A stretch of DNA of 64,000 nucleotides from Pseudooceanicola marinus (GTDB taxonomy: Bacteria > Pseudomonadota > Alphaproteobacteria > Rhodobacterales > Rhodobacteraceae): positions 478,497 to 542,496 of the forward strand of contig NZ_PGTC01000018.1 in assembly GCF_002786295.1 (NCBI RefSeq), written 5' to 3'. The notes beneath the pieces were generated by a model, which saw only the letters and a program-made list of their open reading frames with translations, did no database searches and had not been told where the DNA came from. A program made the position numbers and the translations under genes. Below are positions 53,459 to 62,025 of this stretch, one piece after another; positions within the stretch are counted from its first letter, which is position 1, and every line of letters starts with the position of its first letter.

Positions 53459-54400
53459 ATGCTGAAGTATCTGTCCCGAAAGCTATTGTCGGGTATCTGT
53501 CTCTTGTTCATCGTCTCTGCGGTGACTTTCGTACTGATCTTCGGATCGACCGAGAATGTCGCACGCAATATCCTGGGCGAGAGCGCCACGACCGAGGATA
53601 TCGCCGCATACAATCACCAGCTGGGCATCGACCGCCCGCTGCTGGTGCAATACGGCAGCTGGTTGCAGGGCGCGCTGAGCGGTGACCTGGGCGACAGTTG
53701 GACCCGCAACCAGCGGGTTGCCCCCTCCCTGCAAAGCCGCCTGCCGGTGACCCTGTCGATCGTCGGTGTCGCCGTGTTGCTGACGGGAGTCTTCTCGGTG
53801 GTGTTGGGTGTAACGGCCGCGGTGCGCCGGGGCCTCGCCGACCAGATCATCCAGGTGATCAGCGTCGTCGGTTTCGCCATCCCCAACTTCTGGCTGGGGC
53901 TTCTACTCGTGCTGCTCTTTGCCGTGCATCTCCAGTGGCTGCCGCCCACGGGCTACGTCTCTTTCTCCGCCTCGCCAAAGCAATGGGCCGCGGCCCTGGT
54001 GCTCCCTGTCGCAGCCCTTGTCTTCTCCGGTATCGCCTCCTCTTCGCAACAGGTACGCGGAGCCGTCATCGACGCGCTGAACCAAGATTACGTGCGCACG
54101 CTGCGCGCACGCGGAGTACGGCGCAGTTCAATCCTCTATCGCCACGCGCTGCGCAATGCGCTGCCCGCTGCGCTGACCGTGCTTTCGGTGCAGTTCGTCG
54201 CCCTATTGGGGGGCGCCGCCGTGATCGAACGAATCTTTGCTATCCCCGGCCTCGGCTCGCTGACCGTGGATGCAGCGTTGCAGGGCGACGTGCCAGTACT
54301 CATGGGAGTGGTCGTTACGCTCGTGATCGTCGTGGTCATCGTGAACATCATGATCGACGTCCTCAATGCCATGCTTAATCCGAAGGTGCGCCTGCAATGA
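53459..54400 (+). CDS. ABC transporter permease, DppB-like
   Basis: A 313-residue membrane permease of the oligopeptide/opine/nickel (family 5) class. It has six predicted helices, the LGIDRPLLVQYGSWL segment near the N-terminus, and the EAA-like loop QDYVRTLRARGVRR. GGAGGA precedes the ATG. The stop overlaps the next gene's start (ATGA). Confidence 0.95.
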   Translation: MLKYLSRKLLSGICLLFIVSAVTFVLIFGSTENVARNILGESATTEDIAAYNHQLGIDRPLLVQYGSWLQGALSGDLGDSWTRNQRVAPSLQSRLPVTLSIVGVAVLLTGVFSVVLGVTAAVRRGLADQIIQVISVVGFAIPNFWLGLLLVLLFAVHLQWLPPTGYVSFSASPKQWAAALVLPVAALVFSGIASSSQQVRGAVIDALNQDYVRTLRARGVRRSSILYRHALRNALPAALTVLSVQFVALLGGAAVIERIFAIPGLGSLTVDAALQGDVPVLMGVVVTLVIVVVIVNIMIDVLNAMLNPKVRLQ

Positions 54401-56166
54401 CCGACGCTTCGCCCCAGACCAACGCCACTGCTTCGCAGGGACCGCAGCGCCGTTCGATGGTGAAATCCGTCCTGAAGTCTCCCCTCGGCGCGCTGTCGGT
54501 GCTGCTGATCCTCGCCGTCGTGCTGACCGCACTCTTCGCCCCCCTGATCGCCGCCAACGACCCCGCCGCGATCCAGATCTTCAGGGTCAATGCGGCGCCG
54601 GGCGACGGCTATCTGTTGGGGGGAGACGGCTCGGGACGTGACATCTTCAGCCGCCTTGTCTACGGCGCCCGCAATACGCTGCTTGGCACACTGATCGCAG
54701 TCGGTGTCGCAGCGATCGTCGGGGTCTCTGCCGGGCTGGCCGCCGGCTACCATGGCCGCAAGCTGGAGGTTGGCGCAAGCTGGCTCTTCGACGCACTGAT
54801 GGCGCTGCCCGCGATGATCGTGCTGCTTGCCTTCTACCAGGCCCTTGGCGCCTCGATCCACCTGTCGATGGTCGTTTTCGGGGTGATGCTCTCACCCGGC
54901 TTCTTCCGGCTGACCCGCACCCTGGTGAAGGGCGTCAAGAACGAGCTCTACGTCGACGCGGCCCGGGTCTCGGGCCTCAGCAACCTGCGCATCATCTCTC
55001 GCCATATCCTGCGCGTCGTGCGCGCGCCCGTGGTCATCCAGACCTCCATCGTCGCCGGTATCGCCCTGGTGATCCAGGCCGGTCTGGAGTTCCTTGGCCT
55101 CGGCGACCCGGGCACCCCGACCTGGGGCGGAGTGCTGCAGTCGGCCTTCGAGAACATGTACGTCTCGCCGCAGGCGGTGATCTGGCCCGGTCTCGCGATC
55201 TCGATCACCGTGGCCTCCTTTGTCCTGCTCGCCAACTCGATCCGTGACCAGCTGCAGCACGGCGGCCCGCCCGCGCGCCTGCCCAAGCTGCCCGAGCGCC
55301 GCTCCGTCTTTGACAGACAGGCGGAAGCAGACGTGCTCTTGTCGCTGCGTGGCGTGAAGATCGGCTACCCTGGGACGTCCGGCTGGCGCGAGGTCGTCCA
55401 TGGCGTCGACCTCGACGTACGCCGCGGGGAAGTCCTCGGCCTTGTCGGGGAAAGTGGTTCGGGCAAGTCGCAGACGGCCTTCGCGGTTCTAGGCCTGCTC
55501 GGAACCGGAGGTCATGTGCTGGATGGGTCGATCCTCTTCGACGGCGAAGAGCTGCTCGGCAAGAGCGACGAGGAAATGCATGGGCTGCGGGGCAAGCGTA
55601 TCGCCTATGTCCCACAGGAGCCGATGTCGAACCTCGACCCCAGCTTCCGCATCGGCTCGCAGCTGGTCGAGCCGCTGATGACGGCACAAGGCATGTCGCG
55701 AAGAGAGGCCCGCGCCCACGCGCTCGACATGCTGGGCCGCGTTGGCCTGCCTGACCCCAAACGCACCTTCAACGCCTACCCCCACGAAATTTCGGGCGGT
55801 ATGGCACAGCGTGTGCTGATAGCTGGCGCCGTCGCCACCTACCCCGACCTGCTGATCGCGGATGAACCGACGACGGCGCTGGATGTCACAGTGCAGGCCG
55901 AGATCCTCGAACTGCTACGCGAACTTCAGGCCGAGTTTGGCATGACTATTGTCATGGTCACTCATAACTTCGGCGTCGTTGCCGATATCTGCGACAGTGT
56001 CGCGGTGATGCGCCAGGGTGAGATCGTCGAACAGAACAAGGTGACCGATCTCTTCGCCAACCCCACCCATGACTATACCAAAAACCTGCTGGCCGCGGTT
56101 CTGGACGATGTCGAGGTGCGCCGCTACAGCCCGCCCAAATTCGCCCCCCAGGAGGCAGCCCAATGA
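54397..56166 (+). CDS. Fused ABC permease-ATPase, DppC-DppD-like
   Basis: 589 residues. Residues 1-285 are a DppC-like permease (GGDGSGRDIFSRLVYGARN, then the coupling loop VDAARVSGLSNL). A linker of about 25 residues leads to a DppD-like ATPase from about 315: Walker A GESGSGKS (351-358), IAYVPQEPMSNLDP, signature ISGGMAQR, Walker B LLIADEPTTALD. Usually these are two genes. There is no stop or frameshift between them. The stop overlaps the dppF-like start by 4 bp. Confidence 0.95.
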   Translation: MTDASPQTNATASQGPQRRSMVKSVLKSPLGALSVLLILAVVLTALFAPLIAANDPAAIQIFRVNAAPGDGYLLGGDGSGRDIFSRLVYGARNTLLGTLIAVGVAAIVGVSAGLAAGYHGRKLEVGASWLFDALMALPAMIVLLAFYQALGASIHLSMVVFGVMLSPGFFRLTRTLVKGVKNELYVDAARVSGLSNLRIISRHILRVVRAPVVIQTSIVAGIALVIQAGLEFLGLGDPGTPTWGGVLQSAFENMYVSPQAVIWPGLAISITVASFVLLANSIRDQLQHGGPPARLPKLPERRSVFDRQAEADVLLSLRGVKIGYPGTSGWREVVHGVDLDVRRGEVLGLVGESGSGKSQTAFAVLGLLGTGGHVLDGSILFDGEELLGKSDEEMHGLRGKRIAYVPQEPMSNLDPSFRIGSQLVEPLMTAQGMSRREARAHALDMLGRVGLPDPKRTFNAYPHEISGGMAQRVLIAGAVATYPDLLIADEPTTALDVTVQAEILELLRELQAEFGMTIVMVTHNFGVVADICDSVAVMRQGEIVEQNKVTDLFANPTHDYTKNLLAAVLDDVEVRRYSPPKFAPQEAAQ

Positions 56167-56978
56167 GCCATGACAGTCTGGTCGAGGTTCGCGACCTCTG
56201 TGTCTCCTTCGCGACACACCAAGTGATCAAGAACGTGTGCCTGGACATCCGCCCTGGCGAAACCGTCGGCCTGGTCGGCGAGAGCGGCTCCGGCAAGACA
56301 ACAATCGGGCGCTCGATCCTCGGGATCGGCCCGGCGAACTCGGGCCGGATCCTCTTCGAGGGGGGTGATATCGCCAATGTTGCGCCACGCGACCGGGTCG
56401 GCGATGCCGCCCGAATCCAGGCGGTGTTCCAGGATCCCTACACCTCTCTCAACCCGTCGATGACGATCGAGGATATCCTGACCGAACCCATGGTCGCCCG
56501 CCATATCGCCACCCGCGACGAGGCCCGCCTCAAGGTGCGCGAACTGCTCGATCAGGTGTCCCTGCCCGCTGATGCCGCGCATCGCTACCCGCGTGAGTTC
56601 TCGGGCGGGCAGCGTCAGCGTGTAGCAATTGCCCGCGCTCTGGCGCTGTCGCCGCGGCTCATCGTCTGCGACGAGCCGGTCTCGGCCCTGGACCTGACCA
56701 CGCAGGCGACGGTCATGGACCTGTTCATCGAGATTCAGGAGCGCACCGGCGTGGCCTATCTCTTCGTCAGTCATGACCTGGCGGTGGTGCGTCATATCTC
56801 GCACCGGGTCGCCGTCATGCGCGGAGGCGAAATCGTCGAGTTCGGCGACTGCGACCAGGTGACGGCCCGCCCGGAGCATCCCTACACCCGCCGCCTGCTG
56901 CTTGCAGCCCCGGTAGCCGATCCGATCCGTCAGGCAAAGCGGCGGCAGGACTTCCTGACCCTCGACGCGAGGAGCTGA
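56163..56978 (+). CDS. ABC transporter ATP-binding protein, DppF-like
   Basis: A 271-residue ATPase: Walker A GESGSGKTT, Q-loop VFQDPYTSLNPSM, signature FSGGQRQRVAIAR, Walker B LIVCDEPVSALDL, His in FVSHDLAVV, then the C-terminal CDQVTARPEHPYTRRLL typical of this family. It pairs with the ATPase half of the preceding fusion. Confidence 0.95.
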   Translation: MSHDSLVEVRDLCVSFATHQVIKNVCLDIRPGETVGLVGESGSGKTTIGRSILGIGPANSGRILFEGGDIANVAPRDRVGDAARIQAVFQDPYTSLNPSMTIEDILTEPMVARHIATRDEARLKVRELLDQVSLPADAAHRYPREFSGGQRQRVAIARALALSPRLIVCDEPVSALDLTTQATVMDLFIEIQERTGVAYLFVSHDLAVVRHISHRVAVMRGGEIVEFGDCDQVTARPEHPYTRRLLLAAPVADPIRQAKRRQDFLTLDARS

Positions 56979-56981
56979 GCA

Positions 56982-58445
56982 ATGCGCGCCGTCATTGTCA
57001 TGTACGACAGCCTGAACCGGCGGATGCTGCCCCCCTGGGGCGCGCCGGACGAGCAGGCACCGAACTTCGCCCGGCTGGCCGCACACTCGGCTACCTTCGA
57101 CACTTGCTACGCGGGCTCGATGCCCTGCATGCCCGCCCGGCGCGAGATGCACACGGGACGCTACAACTTCCTGCACCGGTTCTGGGGCCCCATCGAGCCC
57201 TTCGACGACAGCGTCTACGAGATCCTGGCCCGTCAGGGGGTGCATACCCATATCGTCACCGACCACCAGCACTACTGGGAAGACGGCGGCGCCACATACC
57301 TGACCCGCTTCTCGACCCATGAGACGGTGCGCGGACAGGAGGGCGACGCCTGGAAACCCTACCTCGCCGATCTTGACCGCACGGTGATGCAGGTCCCGCC
57401 GAAACGCGCCCGCACCCAGGACGCCGCCAACCGCAAGGCCATCGACAGCATAGAGAAAATGCCGCAGACCCGTGTCTTCGACGCTGGTCTCGACTTCCTC
57501 GAGCGCAACGCCGACCAGGACGACTGGCTCCTGCAAATCGAAACCTTCGACCCGCACGAGCCCTTTTTCGTCCCCGGAGAAGAGGGAGACGACTGGCCCA
57601 CCTACGGCCGAGTCACCGAAACGCCCGAGGGCGTTGCGGCGATGCAGCAGCACTACCTGAAGGTTCTGGCGCAATGCGACCGCAACCTTGGCCGCGTGCT
57701 GGATGTCTTCGACGCCCAAGGCCTGTGGGACAACACCATGCTGATCGTCTGCACCGATCACGGCTTCCTGCTGGGCGAACGCGGGTGGTGGGGCAAGAAC
57801 GTCATGCCTTGGTACGACGAGGCCATCCACACTCCGCTTTTCGTCTGGGACCCAAGATCGCGGATAGCGGGCGAACGGCGCGAGGCGCTGGTACAGACCA
57901 TCGACATCGCGCCAACCCTGTTGGATGCCTTCGGCCACGCCCCCACCCCGCACATGCAGGGCCAGCCGCTGACTGCGACAATCGCCAGCGATACGCCAGT
58001 GCGCGACGCCGGGCTCTTCGGCGTCTTCGGCCTGCATGTCTCAGTCACCGACGGGCGCCATGTCTACATGCGCGGCCCATCCGACACCGAGGCCCCCCTG
58101 CGCGAATACACCCTGATGCCGACGCGGATGCGCGGTTTCAAACCGCTTGCGGAGCTTGCCCGGGCGGAACTGCATCCGGGCTTCAGCTTCACCAAGGGGG
58201 CAAAGGTTCTCCGCATGCCGGGCGCACCGCAGCGTGGCCCCGACGACCTCTCGACGCTGCTTTTCGACCTGGAGTCCGACCCGGGTCAGGAACACCCCCT
58301 GAACGCCCCTGGGCTTGAGGCACGGATGGCCGAGCTGCTGGTCCGGCAGATGCGCGCCAGTGAGGCTCCGCCCGAACAGTACCAGCGTCTCGGACTGCCC
58401 GAAACCGGGCCGGTCGGGGTCCAGCACCTGCATCTGAACCAATAG
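56982..58445 (+). CDS. Type I sulfatase 2
   Basis: A 487-residue sulfatase-family protein without signal peptide, starting MRAVIVMYDSLNRR. The formylglycine position is C49 in CMPAR (SMPCMPARREMHTG), keeping C-x-P-x-R but with Ala before Arg in place of Ser. Metal residues: Asp in MYDS and TDHGFLLGERGWWGK. It is only 3 bp downstream of the ATPase gene and 8 bp upstream of the glycosidase gene. It is only distantly similar to sulfatase 1, so probably cleaves a different sulfate position. Confidence 0.92.
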   Translation: MRAVIVMYDSLNRRMLPPWGAPDEQAPNFARLAAHSATFDTCYAGSMPCMPARREMHTGRYNFLHRFWGPIEPFDDSVYEILARQGVHTHIVTDHQHYWEDGGATYLTRFSTHETVRGQEGDAWKPYLADLDRTVMQVPPKRARTQDAANRKAIDSIEKMPQTRVFDAGLDFLERNADQDDWLLQIETFDPHEPFFVPGEEGDDWPTYGRVTETPEGVAAMQQHYLKVLAQCDRNLGRVLDVFDAQGLWDNTMLIVCTDHGFLLGERGWWGKNVMPWYDEAIHTPLFVWDPRSRIAGERREALVQTIDIAPTLLDAFGHAPTPHMQGQPLTATIASDTPVRDAGLFGVFGLHVSVTDGRHVYMRGPSDTEAPLREYTLMPTRMRGFKPLAELARAELHPGFSFTKGAKVLRMPGAPQRGPDDLSTLLFDLESDPGQEHPLNAPGLEARMAELLVRQMRASEAPPEQYQRLGLPETGPVGVQHLHLNQ

Positions 58446-58453
58446 GAGAGATC

Positions 58454-60115
58454 ATGCGCCTGGAAGACTTGAGCCGCCCGCCTTTCAATCTGGACCGCGA
58501 GGCGCTGGAGTGGGTTCGGCGCACCCGAGAGAGTCTGGATGATCAGGTGGCGACCGCGCAGCTGTTCAACCTGAACTCCCGTGACCCCGTCGACGCGGCC
58601 GAGCTGGCGCGCTTGGCCACTCTCTCTCCCGGCGGGCTCACCCGTTTCTTCGGCGAGGACGGCGCGGCAGAGCGCCACGCGCTTGCGCAGATCCAGCAGC
58701 AGGCGGAGGTGCCGCTGCTTGTCTCTGCGGACCTGGAAGGCTCGCGGATGAGCCTGCCCTTCGGCACTGCCGTGCCGAACCCCCTGGCCCTGGCCGCCGC
58801 CGATGACGCTGACCTGACGACCGAGGTGGCACGACTGATGGCGCAGGAGGCGCTCTCCATCGGCGTGAACTGGGCCTTTGCGCCGGTGATCGACATCAAC
58901 GCGGCGGCGCGCAGCGCCATCGTCGCCACCCGCGGCTTCGGTTCGGACCCCGAGCGGATCGCGCGTCATGCCACGGCCCAGATCGCCGCCTTCGAGGCCG
59001 AAGGCCTCGCCGCGACGGTCAAGCACTGGCCGGGCGAGGGCTATGACGACCGCGACCAGCACCTGGTGACCACGGTGAACCCGCTTTCCATGACCGAATG
59101 GCAGGCCAGCTTCGGCAAGCTCTACAGGGCCGCGATAAAGGCCGGCGTCCGCGCCGTGATGACCGGCCATATCGCCCTGCCCGCCTACCTGCGCGAGAAG
59201 GACCCCGCCACCGACGATGAGACCGCTCTGCTGCCCGCCACCATCAGCCACGCCCTGAATATCGACCTGCTGCGCGGGGACCTGGGCTTCAACGGGCTGA
59301 TCGTCTCGGATGCCAGCGAGATGGCCGGACTGACGTCGGTCGTCGAGATGGTCCAAGCCAAGGTCGAGATCATCAAGGCCGGCTGTGACATGGTTCTTTT
59401 CTCCTCGGATCCGGAGGCCGAGATCCGCGCCGTGCGCGAGGCTGTCGCCTCGGGTGAGATCCCGCGAGAACGCTTCGAAGCCGCCCTGATGCGGGTGCTT
59501 GGCCTGAAGGCCTCTCTGGGACTGCATACCGGAGCGGCACAGCCCCGTCTGGCGCCGGAAGCCGACACGGCACAGGCCATCGCCAATCGGGCCTTCGCCA
59601 AGGCACCGACCCTGGTCAAGGACCGCAACGCAACGCTCCCCCTCGACCCAACGCGGCACCGGCGCATCCTGGTGCTGACACCAGGCATCATCGAGCCGAT
59701 GCAGAATGCCCGTCTGCCTTTCGACCTGCCGCAGATGCTGCGCAAGGAAGGATTCGAGGTGACCGTGGCGCCCTATGGCACCCCGCTTGACCTGACGGGA
59801 AAGGATCTGGTGCTCTACCTCTTTGGGGAGGAAACCCTCCTGACCCGGGGCCGCATCTTCCTGGACTGGCGCGCCCTGCATGGTCATTTCAAGCTGTCCA
59901 TGGCCCGGCCCTGGCACCAGCTACCGACGGTGATGATCTCCTTCGGATACCCGTACTACCTCTACGATGCACCCCGGGTCCCCACCTACATCAACGCCTA
60001 TGCCACACACCCCGCCATGCAGGCGGCGGTTCTGGAGGCGCTGATGGGACGCGCGCCCTTCGCTGGCAGCAATCCCGTTGATCCTTTCGATGGCGCCCCG
60101 GACGCGCACCTCTGA
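58454..60115 (+). CDS. Glycoside hydrolase family 3 enzyme
   Basis: 553 residues, no signal peptide. The N-terminal GH3 barrel has LLVSADLEGSRM, FAPVIDIN, KHWPGEGYDDRDQH (equivalent to the KHFPGHG...D.H segment of NagZ-like enzymes) and VSDASEMAG with the probable nucleophile Asp. A second, GH3-C-like domain follows. The NagZ-type Asp/His dyad suggests a beta-N-acetylhexosaminidase or related phosphorylase-type glycosidase. It would act on the imported, desulfated sugar. Confidence 0.9.
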   Translation: MRLEDLSRPPFNLDREALEWVRRTRESLDDQVATAQLFNLNSRDPVDAAELARLATLSPGGLTRFFGEDGAAERHALAQIQQQAEVPLLVSADLEGSRMSLPFGTAVPNPLALAAADDADLTTEVARLMAQEALSIGVNWAFAPVIDINAAARSAIVATRGFGSDPERIARHATAQIAAFEAEGLAATVKHWPGEGYDDRDQHLVTTVNPLSMTEWQASFGKLYRAAIKAGVRAVMTGHIALPAYLREKDPATDDETALLPATISHALNIDLLRGDLGFNGLIVSDASEMAGLTSVVEMVQAKVEIIKAGCDMVLFSSDPEAEIRAVREAVASGEIPRERFEAALMRVLGLKASLGLHTGAAQPRLAPEADTAQAIANRAFAKAPTLVKDRNATLPLDPTRHRRILVLTPGIIEPMQNARLPFDLPQMLRKEGFEVTVAPYGTPLDLTGKDLVLYLFGEETLLTRGRIFLDWRALHGHFKLSMARPWHQLPTVMISFGYPYYLYDAPRVPTYINAYATHPAMQAAVLEALMGRAPFAGSNPVDPFDGAPDAHL

Positions 60116-60137
60116 GCGATTAAATTGACGCATCGCT
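60115..60137 (+). promoter_or_regulatory. 23-bp operator, solute-binding protein copy
   Basis: AGCGAT-N11-ATCGCT, 96 bp upstream of the binding-protein start. CGATTAAAT recurs at 60117 and 60142 (25-bp period), so a second LysR half-site may follow. Confidence 0.8.
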
Positions 60138-60232
60138 GACTCGATTAAATGCACTTCATCCGCATCTATTTGCCTCGTATCACCGGCGGCAGAGTTGGTC
60201 CGGCTTATCGGCGGACCAAAAAGGGAGGCACC

Positions 60233-61744
60233 ATGTTCAAACTCATTTCCGCCGCTGCTCTGACGCTGGCGACCACCACTGCTCTTGTCACGCCGGCCAT
60301 GGCCGAGGTTCAGAACGACGCCGAGACTCTGGCCATCGGCGGTTTTCTCGACAACCGCACCTTTGATCGCGGACAGCTTCAGGCCTCGCACTGGGCGAAG
60401 TACTGGCAGCCGGTCTTCGACACGCTGCTGCGCATCGACGCCGAGGGCAATATCTCGGGCAACGTGGCGACGGACTACAGCTTCGCAGAGGACGGAAGCA
60501 GCCTGACCCTGATCCTGCGCGAGGGGCTGAGCTTCACCAATGGCGAGCCGGTCGACGGCGCCGCAGTGAAAGCCAACATTGAGTTCCTGCAGAACGCCAC
60601 CGGTCAGAACAAGTGGATGGTCGGCGGCATCAGCGAGGTCGAGGTCGTGTCGCCGACCGAGGTCGTGCTGCATATCGAGGAGCCCAACCCGGCGCTGCTC
60701 TTTGGCCTGGCGACCGTCGGCGGCGCGCTGGCCGCGCCCTCGACCCTGGGCACCGAAGAGGCCAAGACCGTTCCCGTCGGATCTGGCCCCTACATCTACG
60801 ACACCGAGGCCTCGGTCGTTGGACGGCAGTATGTCTACAAGCGCAATCCCGACTACTGGAACCCTCAGGACTTCCCCTTCGAGCAAATCACCATTACCCC
60901 GATCCGTGACATGAGTGCGCGGATGAACGCCCTGCGATCCGGCCAGATCGACGCCGGCGCCGGCGATCCCCGTGCGGCGTCCGAGGCCGAAGCCACAGGC
61001 CTGACCGTCGCGTCGAACCCGAACAACTTTTTCGGCATCTTCATCGCTGACCGCGCCGGTGAGATGGTTCCCGCCCTGGGCGATGTGCGCGTGCGCCAGG
61101 CGATCAACATGGCCTTCGACCGCGCCTCAATCCTCGAGTACATCGACAACGGCTATGGCCAAGTGACCAACCAGCCGCTGGTCTCTCCGAACGCACTGAA
61201 CAACCCCGACCTCGAAGGCAGCTACGACTACGACCCCGAAGCGGCGCGCGCGCTGCTGGCCGAAGCCGGCTACGCAGACGGCTTTACCGTGTCGATGCCG
61301 GAAGTGGCCTCCATGGCCTCCTACAACCCCATCGTCGAGCAGCAGCTGGCGCAGATCGGAATCACCGTGGACTGGATCAAGATCTCTCCCACGGGCACGA
61401 TCCCCGAACTGCTGTCCGGCAAGTATCCGATGTTCCTCTTCCGCCTTGGTACTCAGACCGCCTGGGGAGACGTGCTGAAGTACATCGGACCGGACGCCCC
61501 CTGGAACCCCTCGGGCAGCCAGTCCGACGAACTGGACCAGCTGATCGAGACGGCCCGCAATGCGCCGCTGGAAGACCAGGACACAGCATTCCAGGCGATC
61601 ACCACCTACCTTGTAGATAACGCCTGGTTCGCGCCCTGGTACCAGATTGACGGTGTCTACTTCACCAATGACGAGGTGCGCGTGGTTGTGCCGTCGCACA
61701 ACATCACACCGTGGATCTATGACTTTCAGAAAGCCGGCAACTGA
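60233..61744 (+). CDS. ABC transporter solute-binding protein, family 5 (DppA-like)
   Basis: The ATG at 60233 (GGGAGG upstream) gives 503 residues with a Sec signal peptide (MFKLISAAALTLATTTALVTPAMA). Family 5 features: LREGLSFTNGEPVDGAAVKANIEF, VGSGPYIYD, NPDYWNP and VRQAINMAFDR. It has no lipobox. It is expressed from its own operator-bearing promoter, downstream of the glycosidase gene. Binding of a sulfated sugar is inferred from context, since family 5 proteins bind peptides, opines and oligosaccharides. Confidence 0.95.
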   Translation: MFKLISAAALTLATTTALVTPAMAEVQNDAETLAIGGFLDNRTFDRGQLQASHWAKYWQPVFDTLLRIDAEGNISGNVATDYSFAEDGSSLTLILREGLSFTNGEPVDGAAVKANIEFLQNATGQNKWMVGGISEVEVVSPTEVVLHIEEPNPALLFGLATVGGALAAPSTLGTEEAKTVPVGSGPYIYDTEASVVGRQYVYKRNPDYWNPQDFPFEQITITPIRDMSARMNALRSGQIDAGAGDPRAASEAEATGLTVASNPNNFFGIFIADRAGEMVPALGDVRVRQAINMAFDRASILEYIDNGYGQVTNQPLVSPNALNNPDLEGSYDYDPEAARALLAEAGYADGFTVSMPEVASMASYNPIVEQQLAQIGITVDWIKISPTGTIPELLSGKYPMFLFRLGTQTAWGDVLKYIGPDAPWNPSGSQSDELDQLIETARNAPLEDQDTAFQAITTYLVDNAWFAPWYQIDGVYFTNDEVRVVVPSHNITPWIYDFQKAGN

Positions 61745-61778
61745 ACCAGGTCAACCGGGCCTTAGCAAAGATGAACTT

Positions 61779-61803
61779 GGGCGGGGCAGGATTTGCCTCG
61801 CCC
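61779..61803 (+). other. GC-rich hairpin after the solute-binding protein gene
   Basis: GGGCGGGGCA (61779-61788) pairs with TGCCTCGCCC (61794-61803), 10 bp with one G-U, 5-nt loop, no T-run. It may protect the abundant binding-protein mRNA 3' end rather than terminate. The 281-bp gap to the FGE gene holds nothing else recognised. Confidence 0.5.
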
Positions 61804-62025
61804 GACTGCCCTCCGGATCTGGCCTCAGGCAAGAACGTCCGCCCTCCATGCGCGGCCACGAGCTGAAACACCCACGGTCGGCCCACCCCGGCACCGGCCT
61901 TCGACCAGAGGCTGTGCGCCCGTGCCACGATAGCTGGACCCGGACATATCCCCCTCAGCCCGCGATGCGCTGTCAGGCTTGCCGCGGGCCGAGCGAAAGG
62001 CCAAGACAACACAGCCCTGAGTATT

